From the NCBI GenBank assembly GCA_039105265.1, contig JAPFFF010000027.1, forward strand, positions 558,001 through 622,000: a stretch of DNA of 64,000 bases, read 5' to 3'. A program made the translations under genes and the position numbers. Below the pieces are notes generated by a model. That model was given only the letters and a program-made list of their open reading frames with translations, searched no databases and was not told the DNA's origin. Shown here piece after piece: positions 28,638 to 37,906 of this stretch. The DNA is from Tritrichomonas musculus (taxonomy: Eukaryota; Parabasalia; Tritrichomonadida; Tritrichomonadidae). The first letter of the stretch is position 1. Each line of letters opens with the position of its first letter.

Positions 28638-28678
28638 CTTCTTTTATTTTATTGTTATTTTTTTTATTTTTGTCTTAA

Positions 28679-28927
28679 ATGAATAGCGCTCTTAACGGAC
28701 TGAATAATGACGCAGAAGCTCTATATGCAAGATTTAAAGTTATTAAAGACAAGATATTTGGAAAATGTATGAATGAAGATGATGATAAAATAGCTAGTCA
28801 ATTCGATATAATGATAAATATAATCAAGTCATACAAAGAACTCTTTGAAGACATTGAAAAAGCTAAGTTATTATTGAAGTCAATTGGTGCACGTATCTCT
28901 ATAGCTGAACATCAAAATAGACTATGA
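28679..28927 (+). CDS. Small helical Polinton protein, unknown (82 aa)
   Basis: Predicted all-helical (NNDAEALYARFKVIKDKIFG, IMINIIKSYKELFEDIEKAK, LLLKSIGARISIAEHQNRL). It ends directly at the first subterminal 38-bp repeat of the right end. Same direction as the 81-residue gene, 41 bp upstream. Possibly a small DNA-associated or coiled-coil accessory protein. Confidence 0.5.
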   Translation: MNSALNGLNNDAEALYARFKVIKDKIFGKCMNEDDDKIASQFDIMINIIKSYKELFEDIEKAKLLLKSIGARISIAEHQNRL

Positions 28928-28958
28928 GGGACCCGAGGTAGTTGTTTAGGTCCCTAGT

Positions 28959-29224
28959 AGTAGTGGGGACCCGAGGTAGTTGTTTAGGTCCCTAGTAGTA
29001 GTGGGGACCCGAGGTAGTTGTTTAGGTCCCTAGTAGTACTTCAAGAAAAAAACAAGTTGAAGAAAAAATTTTTTTTATTTTTTTTTTATTTTTTTATTTT
29101 TATTTTTATCATTTTTATTTTTTATTTTTATCATTTTTATTTTTTATTTTTATCACGAGTTCGTGTTGACGTGTGGGCTTAAGCGTAGCGTGGCCCCAAC
29201 GGAAACCGACTCGTATATACTACT
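28959..29224 (-). repeat. Polinton right terminal inverted repeat
   Basis: Reverse complement of 4204-4469, with no difference seen over 266 bp. The right end has one more 38-bp subterminal unit directly inside it (three in tandem, beginning at about 28927). Confidence 0.93.
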
Positions 29225-29308
29225 AATGCTAACGGTATCAAAAGAAAGAAGGACCATTTACGAAAACTGTTCTTTCGAAAAAATGAGAGTTTTTCTATAA
29301 TTTCCACA
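29225..29308 (-). pseudogene. Inverted BspA-like LRR scrap at Polinton right flank
   Basis: The reverse complement contains GGAAATTATAGAAAAACTCTC followed by a TTTTTTCGAAA run, almost identical to 4023-4054 of the LRR remnant left of the Polinton. The rest aligns loosely. It begins with the target duplication AATGC. It shows that LRR sequence in opposite orientation adjoined the insertion site. Confidence 0.6.
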
Positions 29309-30634
29309 TAAAAAAATCGAAATTATTCCTGAAGGAAAAGATCACTTTTCGTTATATGATTTTATTATAAACGCTTATGCGACATATCCTCTTTTCATAA
29401 CTGGAAAAATTCAGAAATCAACTGCAAAAAAATTTATTTTATAATAACATCTTTGCCAAAAGTATCAAAGAAAAATCAAAAGATAGAATTTATGCAATTC
29501 GTGTAGAGTTTGATTATGAATTTAATGATATTCGAGTTTATAAAATTCATAATCAAAGATTTCTTGAATTATTTTCCTTCAGAAGAAGGAATGATAGCAT
29601 TTAAAATCACATCTTTTAATTATGAAATTTTTGATAAGATATTAATAAAACAGACCCTAGTTCAATGCTGTATGCGTTTGGACAATATGTGGCAAATAAG
29701 CAAGTAAAATCCCCAATATTTCTCAAACACACATTTTCTCGATTCCAGACACTAAGAACTCAACAATATAAATGCAAATTTGCTCAAAACGATAACATTA
29801 TCAAGATGTTGAGTTCTGTACCTGGAAAAATATTATTTAGATATCAAAACACCGGAAATGGAGGATATACATTTGAATTACATGATAACGAAATGATCAC
29901 CATTCAATCAATTTCTTGGATTTTTAGATGGGGCCAGGGAAATAATTGAAAAAATCCACTACCTACAAATAGATGGATCATTCAGAACGTTCCCTAATTA
30001 TTCTTTTTGCCTATGGCACTGCATTTACTACAATAAAACAGTACCATTTGCTTTTACCTTGTTTCCAAAAGAAAGTTTTCAACTTTATAATTTACTTTTA
30101 GAATGTTTAAATTATTATCACATTGACGAATGTTTATTCAAAGGACGTATAGTCCTAGCTGATATGGGTGAATCAATAGACTCGTTCTGTAGGACTTATA
30201 ATATGGTAAGGGTAGCGTGTCACCGTCATATGATAGAAGTTTTTGGTTCAAATTCTCCTTTAGGAATAATAGTGAGAAGGTTACTAAAAGTTACAAATGA
30301 GACAAAGTATTTTCAATTGTCAAAAGAAATTGATGCCGAATTGAAAATATACATTAAATATAAGCATGAATATTTATCCTTAGATGAATGTACACTTAAA
30401 AAAATTAATAATATTAAAATAATGATATCTGGTATAAATACAAACAATAATTCAAACTACTACGTGTACAAGTGGGCACAATTGCTAAGAACGGATTATC
30501 ACGTTGACCGTTGTACCAACCATGCTGAAGGAGCCCATGGAAACATCAACAGTTCCATGGAGCTCAGAGGTGCTACGAATTTTTCTAGCGGCCTTTCAAC
30601 AACAATAAATTACATTTTCAATTTTTTTCAGAAT

Positions 30635-31936
30635 ACAGGGTGGTCAAAAATGCATTAAGCGACAAAATATATAAAAATATATAAAAAAGAAGATCAATAT
30701 TATTAAATTATTTATTCTATGTAGCTTCCATTCCTATCGATGCATTCTTGGCATCTTCTGATCCAACTGTCAAAAAACGCATTTAATTCATCTTTTGGAA
30801 TTTTCATAAATTCTTCAATAATTGCATCTTGAATCTCTTCTACTGTTCTGAATTTGCGTCCTTTCAGCTTGTCTTTGAGTTTGGCAAAAAGATAAAAATC
30901 TGAAGGAGCCAAATCTGGGCTATACGGTGGGTGTGGGACTTTTGAAAATTTTTTTCATTCAAAAATTGGGTAACGTTCGATTTTTTATATGATGGACAAT
31001 TATCGAAATGAATATAGAATTTTTTTTCTAGATTTTTTTGCCTCTTTAAATTGAGGATATTCACAAAGTGGCTCAATTATTGATTGAAGGAAAGTGTCTC
31101 CATTCAATGTTTGGCCAGCAGGAAGAACTTTCAAAATGGCTATTCCATTTGGATTCCAAAACAGTATAACCAAGATTTTGGAGACATATTATTTGTCTTT
31201 ATATCTTCTTGAGCTTCTTCATCTTCAGGAATCCATTGATAACCATATGGAGTATGATAAAAGAACCAACTCTCATCTCCGGTTATTATATACCGCCAAT
31301 GAAGTCTTTTCTGGTTTTGTAAAATGGTCAAAATTTGTTTACAACATTCAACTCTTTGCTTTTTCTGAGGGTCTGACAAATAATGCGGAACCCAATGAAG
31401 TTTCCTGCATTTGTACTTCAAGTGGTGAATTAATGCGTATCGTACAGTAGTATAAGGTATATCTGCTTCTCGAGAAATTTGATGACATGAAATCATTGGA
31501 TTATCATAAATAATTTGTTGTATAATTCTCATATTGTGTTGATCAGGTGGTCTTCCTACATCCACTTTTTCTGTATTAGTATTTGTTGTCCACGACAGTT
31601 TCCTAATGGTTCTAGAAACTGTAGATAGTGATATTGCATATTCCCCGAAGGTGTCAACTAATTTTTCATGGATATGAGTTGGCGTTTCACCTGCATGATG
31701 CCAAATCTGCACTAAAGTGTATTGCGTCATTAAAAAAATAAAATTTTTGTACGTTAAAATACGTTAAAATATTTTTCTCGCTGTATAAACAGAGTTTTTT
31801 CAAAACATATATAAAAGTTCAATTTAATTTAATGTATTTTTATATAGGTGAATATCATTTAGTAAATGATTTCACTAATAACTATTTAAAATATTTATCA
31901 TAACGCCTGTCGCTTACATGATTTTTGACCACCATG
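30635..31936 (-). mobile_element. mariner (Tc1/mariner) transposon inserted in the MULE
   Basis: 1,302 bp bounded by TA dinucleotides (30633-30634 and 31937-31938). The ends are inverted repeats of 29 bp: CAGGGTGGTCAAAAATGC on the left and CATGGTGGTCAAAAATCA as the right complement, about 24 of 29 positions matching, both ending TAAGCGACA. The transposase lies on the minus strand. It is related in motif content to the mariner families known from Trichomonas (Tvmar). Confidence 0.92.
30712..31730 (-). pseudogene. mariner transposase, frameshifted
   Basis: The N-terminal frame (31140-31730) has a helix-turn-helix region (ISLSTVSRTIRKL, DIPYTTVRYALIHHL) and the first catalytic Asp in ITGDESWFFYHTPYGYQW. 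The C-terminal part is split over two frames: HFDNCPSYKKSNVTQFLNE with the second Asp, then PHPPYSPDLAPSDFYLFAKL with the third, spaced as DD34D. At least two frameshifts (one near 30945, one between about 31080 and 31140) mean no complete enzyme is encoded. Confidence 0.85.
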
Positions 31937-32520
31937 TATGGAAAATAATCATGGATCATCCTTTTATAATCGCCATTTAAAATTGCGTAATAAAATTATT
32001 AAATTATTAAACACAATTGAAAGCAATATAAAAAATTCAATAGTAAATTGTGATTGTGACGATCAAATTATCAATGAATCATTATTTGGAATTCAATTTC
32101 CATGTTTGCATAAAATTCTAAACAAATTTATTATATTAATCAATTCGCTGATTTTCATCAAATAAATCCTTATATTCAAGTTGAGAAGTTCATTATATAT
32201 TTTTTGGAAAAGATAACACATTTCAATAAAACATATGACGATGAAGAAATAGATAATAAAAAACATATATTAATTCAATACTGTAAATCAGAGCATAATA
32301 TTACTCTCGATAAAAAAAAAAACACTTTTTCTTTTATCAAATTTTTATTGACACTTTTTACATATCTTTTCACTAAATATCTCGAATTCAGTGAAGATTA
32401 TAGTGAAAATTCAATACAAATTGACAAAGTTAAACCAATTGAGATCAAAAAGGCCGATAGATCACGTCCAAAAAAATGGGAAAGTTAACAATAATGATTT
32501 GCAGTTTTGGACTAGAAACT

Positions 32521-33046
32521 GCAAAAACGATATCCAAAAATTATGTAAAAAAAATATTATGAAACTATAAATGAAATATTATTCTTTTATAAAGATATTG
32601 GAAATCGAGTATACTCGATATGCAATGACAATTATGACATATTTATGAGCGAGATATATTTAGAGAGTGAAAAAAATTTAGAATAATTAAAAGAAATGAA
32701 AATGCTTAATATTTTGTCTCAAATAGCAAATTTCAAAATAAAATGTTGGCATGATGCTGATATATTAATGAAAGATAATAAATTTATTTAATTAACACAT
32801 ACATAAAAAGCTTTAAAAGTTGATTAAGAATAATAATAATAAAAAGTTTAATAATTAAATAAGTAATGTCAGTGGTTTATTTTCATTTTTATTTTAATAA
32901 AATACATATTTTAATATAAACATAATTATGTATGAAAGTATATCGGATTAAAATGAATATTTTGATGAGCAAGTTTTAGAGTCATCTTTTGTTTAAAATG
33001 GTAGTAATTTATAGATGGCAATGATTGCTATCTGTTGGTGGATATG
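32521..33046. other. AT-rich DNA after the MULE, no gene seen
   Basis: Short residual coding-like words continue to about 32790 in broken frames, probably more of the decayed element. No RNA gene or intact frame was found. Confidence 0.5.
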
Positions 33047-33211
33047 ACAGCTATCTGTTGGCGGTAATGACATATATTTGTTTATTGTAATGACAGCTAT
33101 TTGTTGATGATAATGACAGATATTTGCTGCGTACGATTGTAGAGTATAAACAGTAAAGCTCTTGGCTTGGAAATTTAAGAAAATAATGCATCTTCCGCTA
33201 ATGCAGCCATG
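33047..33211 (-). repeat. 165-bp repeat, inverted partner at 1917-2081
   Basis: Reverse complement of 1917-2081 with no difference seen. It lies about 530 bp beyond the MULE transposase end, so it may be that element's terminal repeat. Part of it, GTACGATTGTAGAGTATAAA (33131-33150), recurs as a direct copy at 33252-33271 outside the repeat. No matching 9-10 bp target duplication flanks the pair. Confidence 0.7.
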
Positions 33212-34299
33212 CCATACATTGGTTTAAGCCCCATCGTTTAGAATTCTTTGAGTACGATTGTAGAGTATAAACAGGAAAGCTTTTGTATTACCATTTTTCT
33301 GAATCAATGGATCTAATGAATCAAGATGGCGCCTTTTATACAATATAAAAGGTAAATTGTTTCACTTATAACCACATTTCTGAATTCAAAAAGTTTGCAT
33401 ATTCAAAAAGTTATATTTTTGTGAGCCTCACTCAATTTAAAATCGTATTTTATGATCGTTTTCCCCTCAAAAAAATCTTCGAATTTTCAATACTTTTCCC
33501 GTTCGCAAATAATTTTAAGTTGAGGGGAAAACGATTTATTATTAATTTTAAGTGCTTCAAGATTGGATATTATTTCAATATCATTCCCAATTCTTAACAT
33601 ATATATGTTTCATATATTTATCTTATCCAAAATATACTTGCTCATTGTATGATAAAATATTGTAATTTAATATACAGAATACTCAAATGAACCGAATTTT
33701 CTTTTTCAGATTTGTTGCTTTTTTTTACATTTCCAATACACCAATGGAAGACCTATGCCAAATGTACCAATAAATGAAATAAATTCAATTATAATAATCA
33801 AATTGGCATTGCTGCAATTATGAAGCAGTTTCTTTTGCAATGTCATCTTCAGTAAAAACGAAGTAGGATAAGCCAAAATATGAGGTTCGAGAAGATGACA
33901 TTGCAAAAGAAACCGATTAATATCTTCCAGACCTATTCAATCGAGTTTTGCAAATACCATTTACACATTTAGCTCCCTTATATTTAAAAATGTTTGCGCT
34001 AAAGCAAACTGAATTTCAATTTTATAGTCTGCTTGAAATTGTCAAAATTATAAATCCATTCTTGATGCTTATTACGACCTAACAACGAAATGTATGAACA
34101 AAGACTTTAAAAAACTACAATCATTTATATATAATGAATTATACTCCATTTTTATGACAAATTTGAAAAATTTACTTTTATTTATAAAACTATTTATTAT
34201 AAAACAAAAATATCAAAAGACTTCTTGACATATTATAACCTTAATCTTTAAAAACAACATATATAGATATAAATATAATTAAAATATTTTTTATTATTT
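33212..34299. other. Intergenic DNA, no gene seen
   Basis: AT-rich. It includes the 33252 direct repeat, a 24-bp inverted repeat at about 33826-33914 and a paired GGGGAAAACGAT word near 33465 and 33530. The only open frames are short and lack coding character. Confidence 0.55.
33826..33914. repeat. Inverted repeat with 24-bp arms
   Basis: GTTTCTTTTGCAATGTCATC on the left is mirrored exactly by GATGACATTGCAAAAGAAAC on the right around a loop of about 40 nt. No flanking duplication is evident. It could be a foldback remnant of a mobile element. Confidence 0.7.
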
Positions 34300-34974
34300 T
34301 CATGACCAAATAAATTTAGACATATCGAAATCATTATAAGTCATAAAAACATAAGAAGGCTTGCAACCATATTTTTCAAAAAATTGATTATCGACATTTT
34401 GACTATTAGCAAAAAAAGCTGATGCCATCCCAGCTTTATTAGCAGCCTTAATTCCATTCATTGCATCTTCAAAAACTAAAACATTCATAGGATCAAAATT
34501 ACCCAATTTCTCAGCACACTTTAAAAAGATTTCAGGATCAGGTTTGGCCTTTTTGACATCGTTAGAGGTCAAAATTACATCAAACACATTCAAAATATCA
34601 GGCTGATTTTTAAATTTGATATTTGTTTTCTCAGAATCAGCACTTGTTGCCAAACCAATCTTATAACCGTTTTTTTTAAACTTTCGAGCAAGTTCAACAA
34701 CTCCAGGAAATGGCTTACAATTAAGTAAAAGTTGATTGACGATACCATCACGTTTGGAAAGAAATTCTTCTGGAGTTAGATCAAGTTTATATTCTTCTAT
34801 TATTTTTTTGGAGACCGTTTTAGCATCCATTCCATTTATTGAATTATAGAATTCTTGCGACATTGGCTTACCTAAAATTATATTAGAGGCTTGAATATAA
34901 GATCCTATTGTATCAAGGAAGGTTCCATCGTTATCAAAAATAATGGCTTTAATAGGGTGTTCCCAACAAGTCAT
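34300..34974 (-). CDS. HAD-superfamily phosphatase
   Basis: 224 residues, starting at MTCWEHPIK. Motif I FDNDGTFLDT places the nucleophile at D14 and the acid at D16. Motif II is LATSADSE (about 112), motif III lysine in KKAKPDPEIF (about 141) and motif IV VFEDAMNGI (about 167). A helical cap lies between motifs I and II, as in subfamily I (beta-phosphoglucomutase / phosphoglycolate phosphatase / pseudouridine-5'-phosphatase group). It is a soluble cytosolic enzyme that removes phosphate from a small metabolite; the substrate cannot be read from sequence. Frame is intact and no intron is needed. The next gene lies 221 bp upstream on the same strand. It looks like an ordinary host gene. Confidence 0.9.
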   Translation of the reverse strand: MTCWEHPIKAIIFDNDGTFLDTIGSYIQASNIILGKPMSQEFYNSINGMDAKTVSKKIIEEYKLDLTPEEFLSKRDGIVNQLLLNCKPFPGVVELARKFKKNGYKIGLATSADSEKTNIKFKNQPDILNVFDVILTSNDVKKAKPDPEIFLKCAEKLGNFDPMNVLVFEDAMNGIKAANKAGMASAFFANSQNVDNQFFEKYGCKPSYVFMTYNDFDMSKFIWS

Positions 34975-35195
34975 TTAAAATCTAACGATTTTTATGTTTT
35001 GAATACTTTATAACCCATACATCCAAACTTTTTCAATAATACTCATTAAAAAAATAAAATTTAATATAAAAACATTTATATTGAATACAAAAATAAATAC
35101 ATCAACAATACATAATAATTAAAGCATAAAAAATATCATACTTTTTTTCACATGAAAATAAACATAAAAAAATTTTTTTTTAAATCAAATTACTT

Positions 35196-36476
35196 TTACA
35201 TTATTTGACCATAAAATTCGATTGAACACATATCTAATGATTCTGAACTATACCAATTAGGACCTGTCATACGCATCCTTATATATTTGATTTCTTTTTT
35301 CATGTTTTCTAGATTACGTATGGGGAATGTGTGAACGAAGCTGCTTCCATTGAGGAACGGGCAGTTATTTTGCTCATCAATTGTAACCCAATCATTTTTA
35401 TCATCTGAACATTCAATAACCCAACTTTTTGGGTGACAACTTCCCTCTGAATTATTCTTCGACCTGATTGAGTAGCCGGAAGGAATGACTGCGCGATTCT
35501 TGAACTCGAAACAAACCCAAGACGACGATTCATTATAAGTGAAAAACTTATTTTTTGTGTTTTCAATGTCAAGAAGGAGATACAAGTCTCCATGTCTGTG
35601 CGACGAACAAGTGACGCTCACTTCATTTTTAATATTTGATTCAGTATTGAAATAATTGAATATTCCTTTCAAATTATTGTCAGACATTGAAATTTCTGTC
35701 ACTTTTTTACCACTTTTTCTGTGATATCGGCATTTTTGTTCTTTGCTTTGCTTTCCTTCAGTGAAAGCTTTCATAATTGACCTCCAACCGCCAGTCGTCA
35801 AATGGTCAATATTGAATATGCTAATAAATTCTTTCATCGCTTGCTTTTCAACATTTTCAAACAAAACAAACTCATAGAATTTTGAATACTTATCGTTTTT
35901 TGAATACAATAAATTAATGAATTTTAAGAGTTGGTCTTCTGTGTCAAGATTTAGTTTGTCATTATCAATGATCTTTTCAAGGGTTTCTTCTTTCATTTGT
36001 AAAAGTTTGTCAAAATCTTTGTATTCAATTTCATTGAAATGTTCACTCAAAAAGTCGATTTCTTTTGAAAAAATGCCTGAACTAAAAAAAGTTAATTTTT
36101 CATGCCGTTCAATTAATGTTACAACATTGTCGATGGTGATTTCTGGCTCTTCTATTTCTATAGAAATATTTTCATTACTTAGTTCATCGATGACTTCTGT
36201 AATGAATGGTATATTAATTTCTTGAATCGTTTTTTGGGAAAAATCTAAAAGATCGAGAATATTTTGGAAATTTCCACTTGAATTAGTATTAATTATATAT
36301 TCACTAATCGTTGGATCGGCTTTATGAAGATTAGATATTTTCGGAGATAACAAATCGGCTATAATTTTAGTTGTTTGAAATTGTTCACCGTTAACATAAA
36401 ATGTAAAATCATTGGGGAAATTTTGGAGAGGAGCAAATAAAATAGACTGTGGCTTGAGCTCGATAGTGCTTATCAT
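35196..36476 (-). CDS. BTB domain protein with C-terminal F5/8-type-C (discoidin-like) domain
   Basis: 426 residues from MISTIELKPQ; an in-frame methionine 36 bp upstream (36512) would add a lysine-rich start encoded by an A-run and is less likely. The N-terminus (about 18-75: NDFTFYVNGEQFQTTKIIADLLSP) is BTB/POZ-like, and a helical BACK-like region follows to about 250. The C-terminal third has SSSWVCFEFKNRAVIPSGYSI, CHPKSWVIECSDD and the ending YIRMRMTGPNW, the signature of the F5/8C fold as used in BTBD9-like proteins. This two-domain layout is a large family in trichomonads with no defined function. No signal peptide, so intracellular. It borders the satellite array, with 97 bp between its start and the first monomer. 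Confidence 0.85.
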   Translation of the reverse strand: MISTIELKPQSILFAPLQNFPNDFTFYVNGEQFQTTKIIADLLSPKISNLHKADPTISEYIINTNSSGNFQNILDLLDFSQKTIQEINIPFITEVIDELSNENISIEIEEPEITIDNVVTLIERHEKLTFFSSGIFSKEIDFLSEHFNEIEYKDFDKLLQMKEETLEKIIDNDKLNLDTEDQLLKFINLLYSKNDKYSKFYEFVLFENVEKQAMKEFISIFNIDHLTTGGWRSIMKAFTEGKQSKEQKCRYHRKSGKKVTEISMSDNNLKGIFNYFNTESNIKNEVSVTCSSHRHGDLYLLLDIENTKNKFFTYNESSSWVCFEFKNRAVIPSGYSIRSKNNSEGSCHPKSWVIECSDDKNDWVTIDEQNNCPFLNGSSFVHTFPIRNLENMKKEIKYIRMRMTGPNWYSSESLDMCSIEFYGQIM

Positions 36477-36838
36477 TTTTTTTTTTGCAAGGAAACTATT
36501 CAATAAGTTCAAATAAAAAGTTTTATTACATTCAATTTTTCAATTACTTTTTCATCGTATCTATATATTTTATATTAAGCTCAAATTAAAATTTGTAAAA
36601 TGTTCAAAATTTTCATTTTAAATAGCTATGTGGTCATGTACCCATTAAAAAGTGATAGAATTATCTCATTCAAAGTATTGTCCATTTAATCATTCAAAAT
36701 TTACCTAATAAAAAAAAATTTTCATCTCATATTTTGGAGTACTTTTCATAAGATGATCGCAATTTTAAAAATAATATTGAATTTTTGAATAAGTGATCGT
36801 TAAGCAAAAGCTCAAATTATAGATTACGAAATTTAGCC

Positions 36839-37770
36839 TTCCACCTGCGGCTATCGCTTCTCAGCTGCAGGTGGAAGTAAAGAAATAAGGAAACTAAGTT
36901 TCCACCTGCGGCTGAGCTGCGACAGCTGCAGGTGGAAAATCACTATTTACCAATTTAGCCTTCCACCTGCAGCTATCGCTTCTCAGCTGCAGGTGGAGGT
37001 AAAGAAATAAGGAAACTAAGTTTCCACCTGCGGCTGAGCTGCGACAGCTGCAGGTGGAAAATCACTATTTACCAATTTAGCCTTCCACCTGCAGCTATCG
37101 CTTCTCAGCTGCAGGTGGAAGTAAAGAAATAAGGAAACTAAGTTTCCACCTGCGGCTGAGCTGAGACAGCTGCAGGTGGAAAATCACTATTTACCAATTT
37201 AGCCTTCCACCTGCAGCTATCGCTTCTCAGCTGCAGGTGGAGGTAAAGAAATAAGGAAACTAAGTTTCCACCTGCGGTTGAGCTGCGACAGCTGCAGGTG
37301 GAAAATCACTATTTACCAATTTAGCCTTCCACCTGCGGCTATCGCTTCTCAGCTGCAGGTGGAAGTAAAGAAATAAGGAAACTAAGTTTCCACCTGCGGC
37401 TGAGCTGCGACAGCTGCAGGTGGAAAATCACTATTTACCAATTTAGCCTTCCACCTGCAGCTATCGCTTCTCAGCTGCAGGTGGAGGTAAAGAAATAAGG
37501 AAACTAAGTTTCCACCTGCGGCTGAGCTGCGACAGCTGCAGGTGGAAGTAATTACTTAAATGTACCATTTCAAACTTCCACCTGCAGCTATCGCAACTTA
37601 GTTGCAGGTGGAACTAATTACGCGAATTGAACTTCCACCTGCAGCTAAACTGCGATAGCTTCAGGTGGAAGTAATTACTTAAATGTACCATTTCAAACTT
37701 CCACCTGCAGCTATCGCAACTTAGTTGCAGTTGGAACTAATTACGCGAATTAAACTTCCACCTGCAACTA
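36839..37770 (+). repeat. Hairpin cluster: 122-bp tandem repeats of CCACCTGC stem-loops
   Basis: Six 122-bp units (starting near 36841, 36963, 37085, 37207, 37329, 37451) each hold two stem-loops; three more stem-loops and a half copy follow. Each is a 12-bp stem CCACCTGC[A/G]GCT / AG[C/T]TGCAGGTGG around a loop of exactly 10 nt. Spacers between them alternate between two AT-rich types (GTAAAGAAATAAGG and AATCACTATTTACC). The cluster is GC-rich in an AT-rich setting. Function unknown. Confidence 0.95.
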
Positions 37771-37857
37771 AAAGTTTTAAATATTTTTTTATTTATATTA
37801 TTTTTCTTTTTTTATTTGTTCAAAATATTTTTTTTTTTTAAATTATTTAACATAGGA

Positions 37858-37884
37858 CACTTTTTGAGCGAAGCTCAAAAAGTG
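37858..37884. repeat. 27-bp hairpin, perfect 12-bp arms
   Basis: CACTTTTTGAGC, loop GAA, GCTCAAAAAGTG. The same hairpin, one base pair shorter, occurs at 2468-2492. Present in each monomer except the internally deleted one. Confidence 0.8.
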
Positions 37885-37906
37885 GCCATTCTTGTATTCT
37901 CAGGTA

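Larger units (their letters stand above)
4204..29224 (-). mobile_element. Polinton (Maverick) DNA transposon, looks whole
   Basis: The element is 25,021 bp, bounded by inverted repeats that start AGTAGTATATACGAGTCGG and by a 5-bp target duplication. It carries the diagnostic Polinton parts: protein-primed type B DNA polymerase, retroviral-like integrase with a chromo-like tail, A32-type packaging ATPase, Ulp1/adenain-like protease, and likely double-jelly-roll major and single-jelly-roll minor capsid proteins. About a dozen accessory frames accompany them. The main frames are open over their full length and the two terminal repeats match exactly over 266 bp, so the insertion looks young. It sits between remnants of BspA-like LRR sequence. 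Confidence 0.95.
29309..32520 (+). pseudogene. MULE (Mutator-like) transposase, decayed and split by mariner
   Basis: Frames on the plus strand give a trichomonad MULE transposase: an N-terminal part (IPEGKDHFSLYDFIINAYA), a catalytic core open from about 29945 to 30634 with LQIDGSFR (first Asp), VLADMGESIDSF (second Asp) and CTNHAEGAHGNINS (Glu region), then a C-terminal part that resumes at about 31939 (ENNHGSSFYNRHLKLRNKI) and ends near 32500 with RSRPKKWES. The frame is broken by shifts near 29440 and again between the N-terminal part and the core, and interrupted by the mariner at 30635-31936. Non-functional by inspection. Confidence 0.75.

Noticed and set aside
1917-33211. Reading the 31-kb inverted-repeat span as one proven composite transposon
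   Set aside because: No target duplication flanks the outer edges and the left copy abuts an unrelated Polinton fragment, so it is kept as a hypothesis.
33706-33906. 66-residue minus-strand frame with hydrophobic segment
   Set aside because: It overlaps the 24-bp inverted repeat and has no start context or recognisable homology.
36839-37770. CRISPR-like appearance of regularly spaced repeats
   Set aside because: The spacers are themselves two repeated sequences, there are no unique spacers and no cas genes, and the context is eukaryotic.
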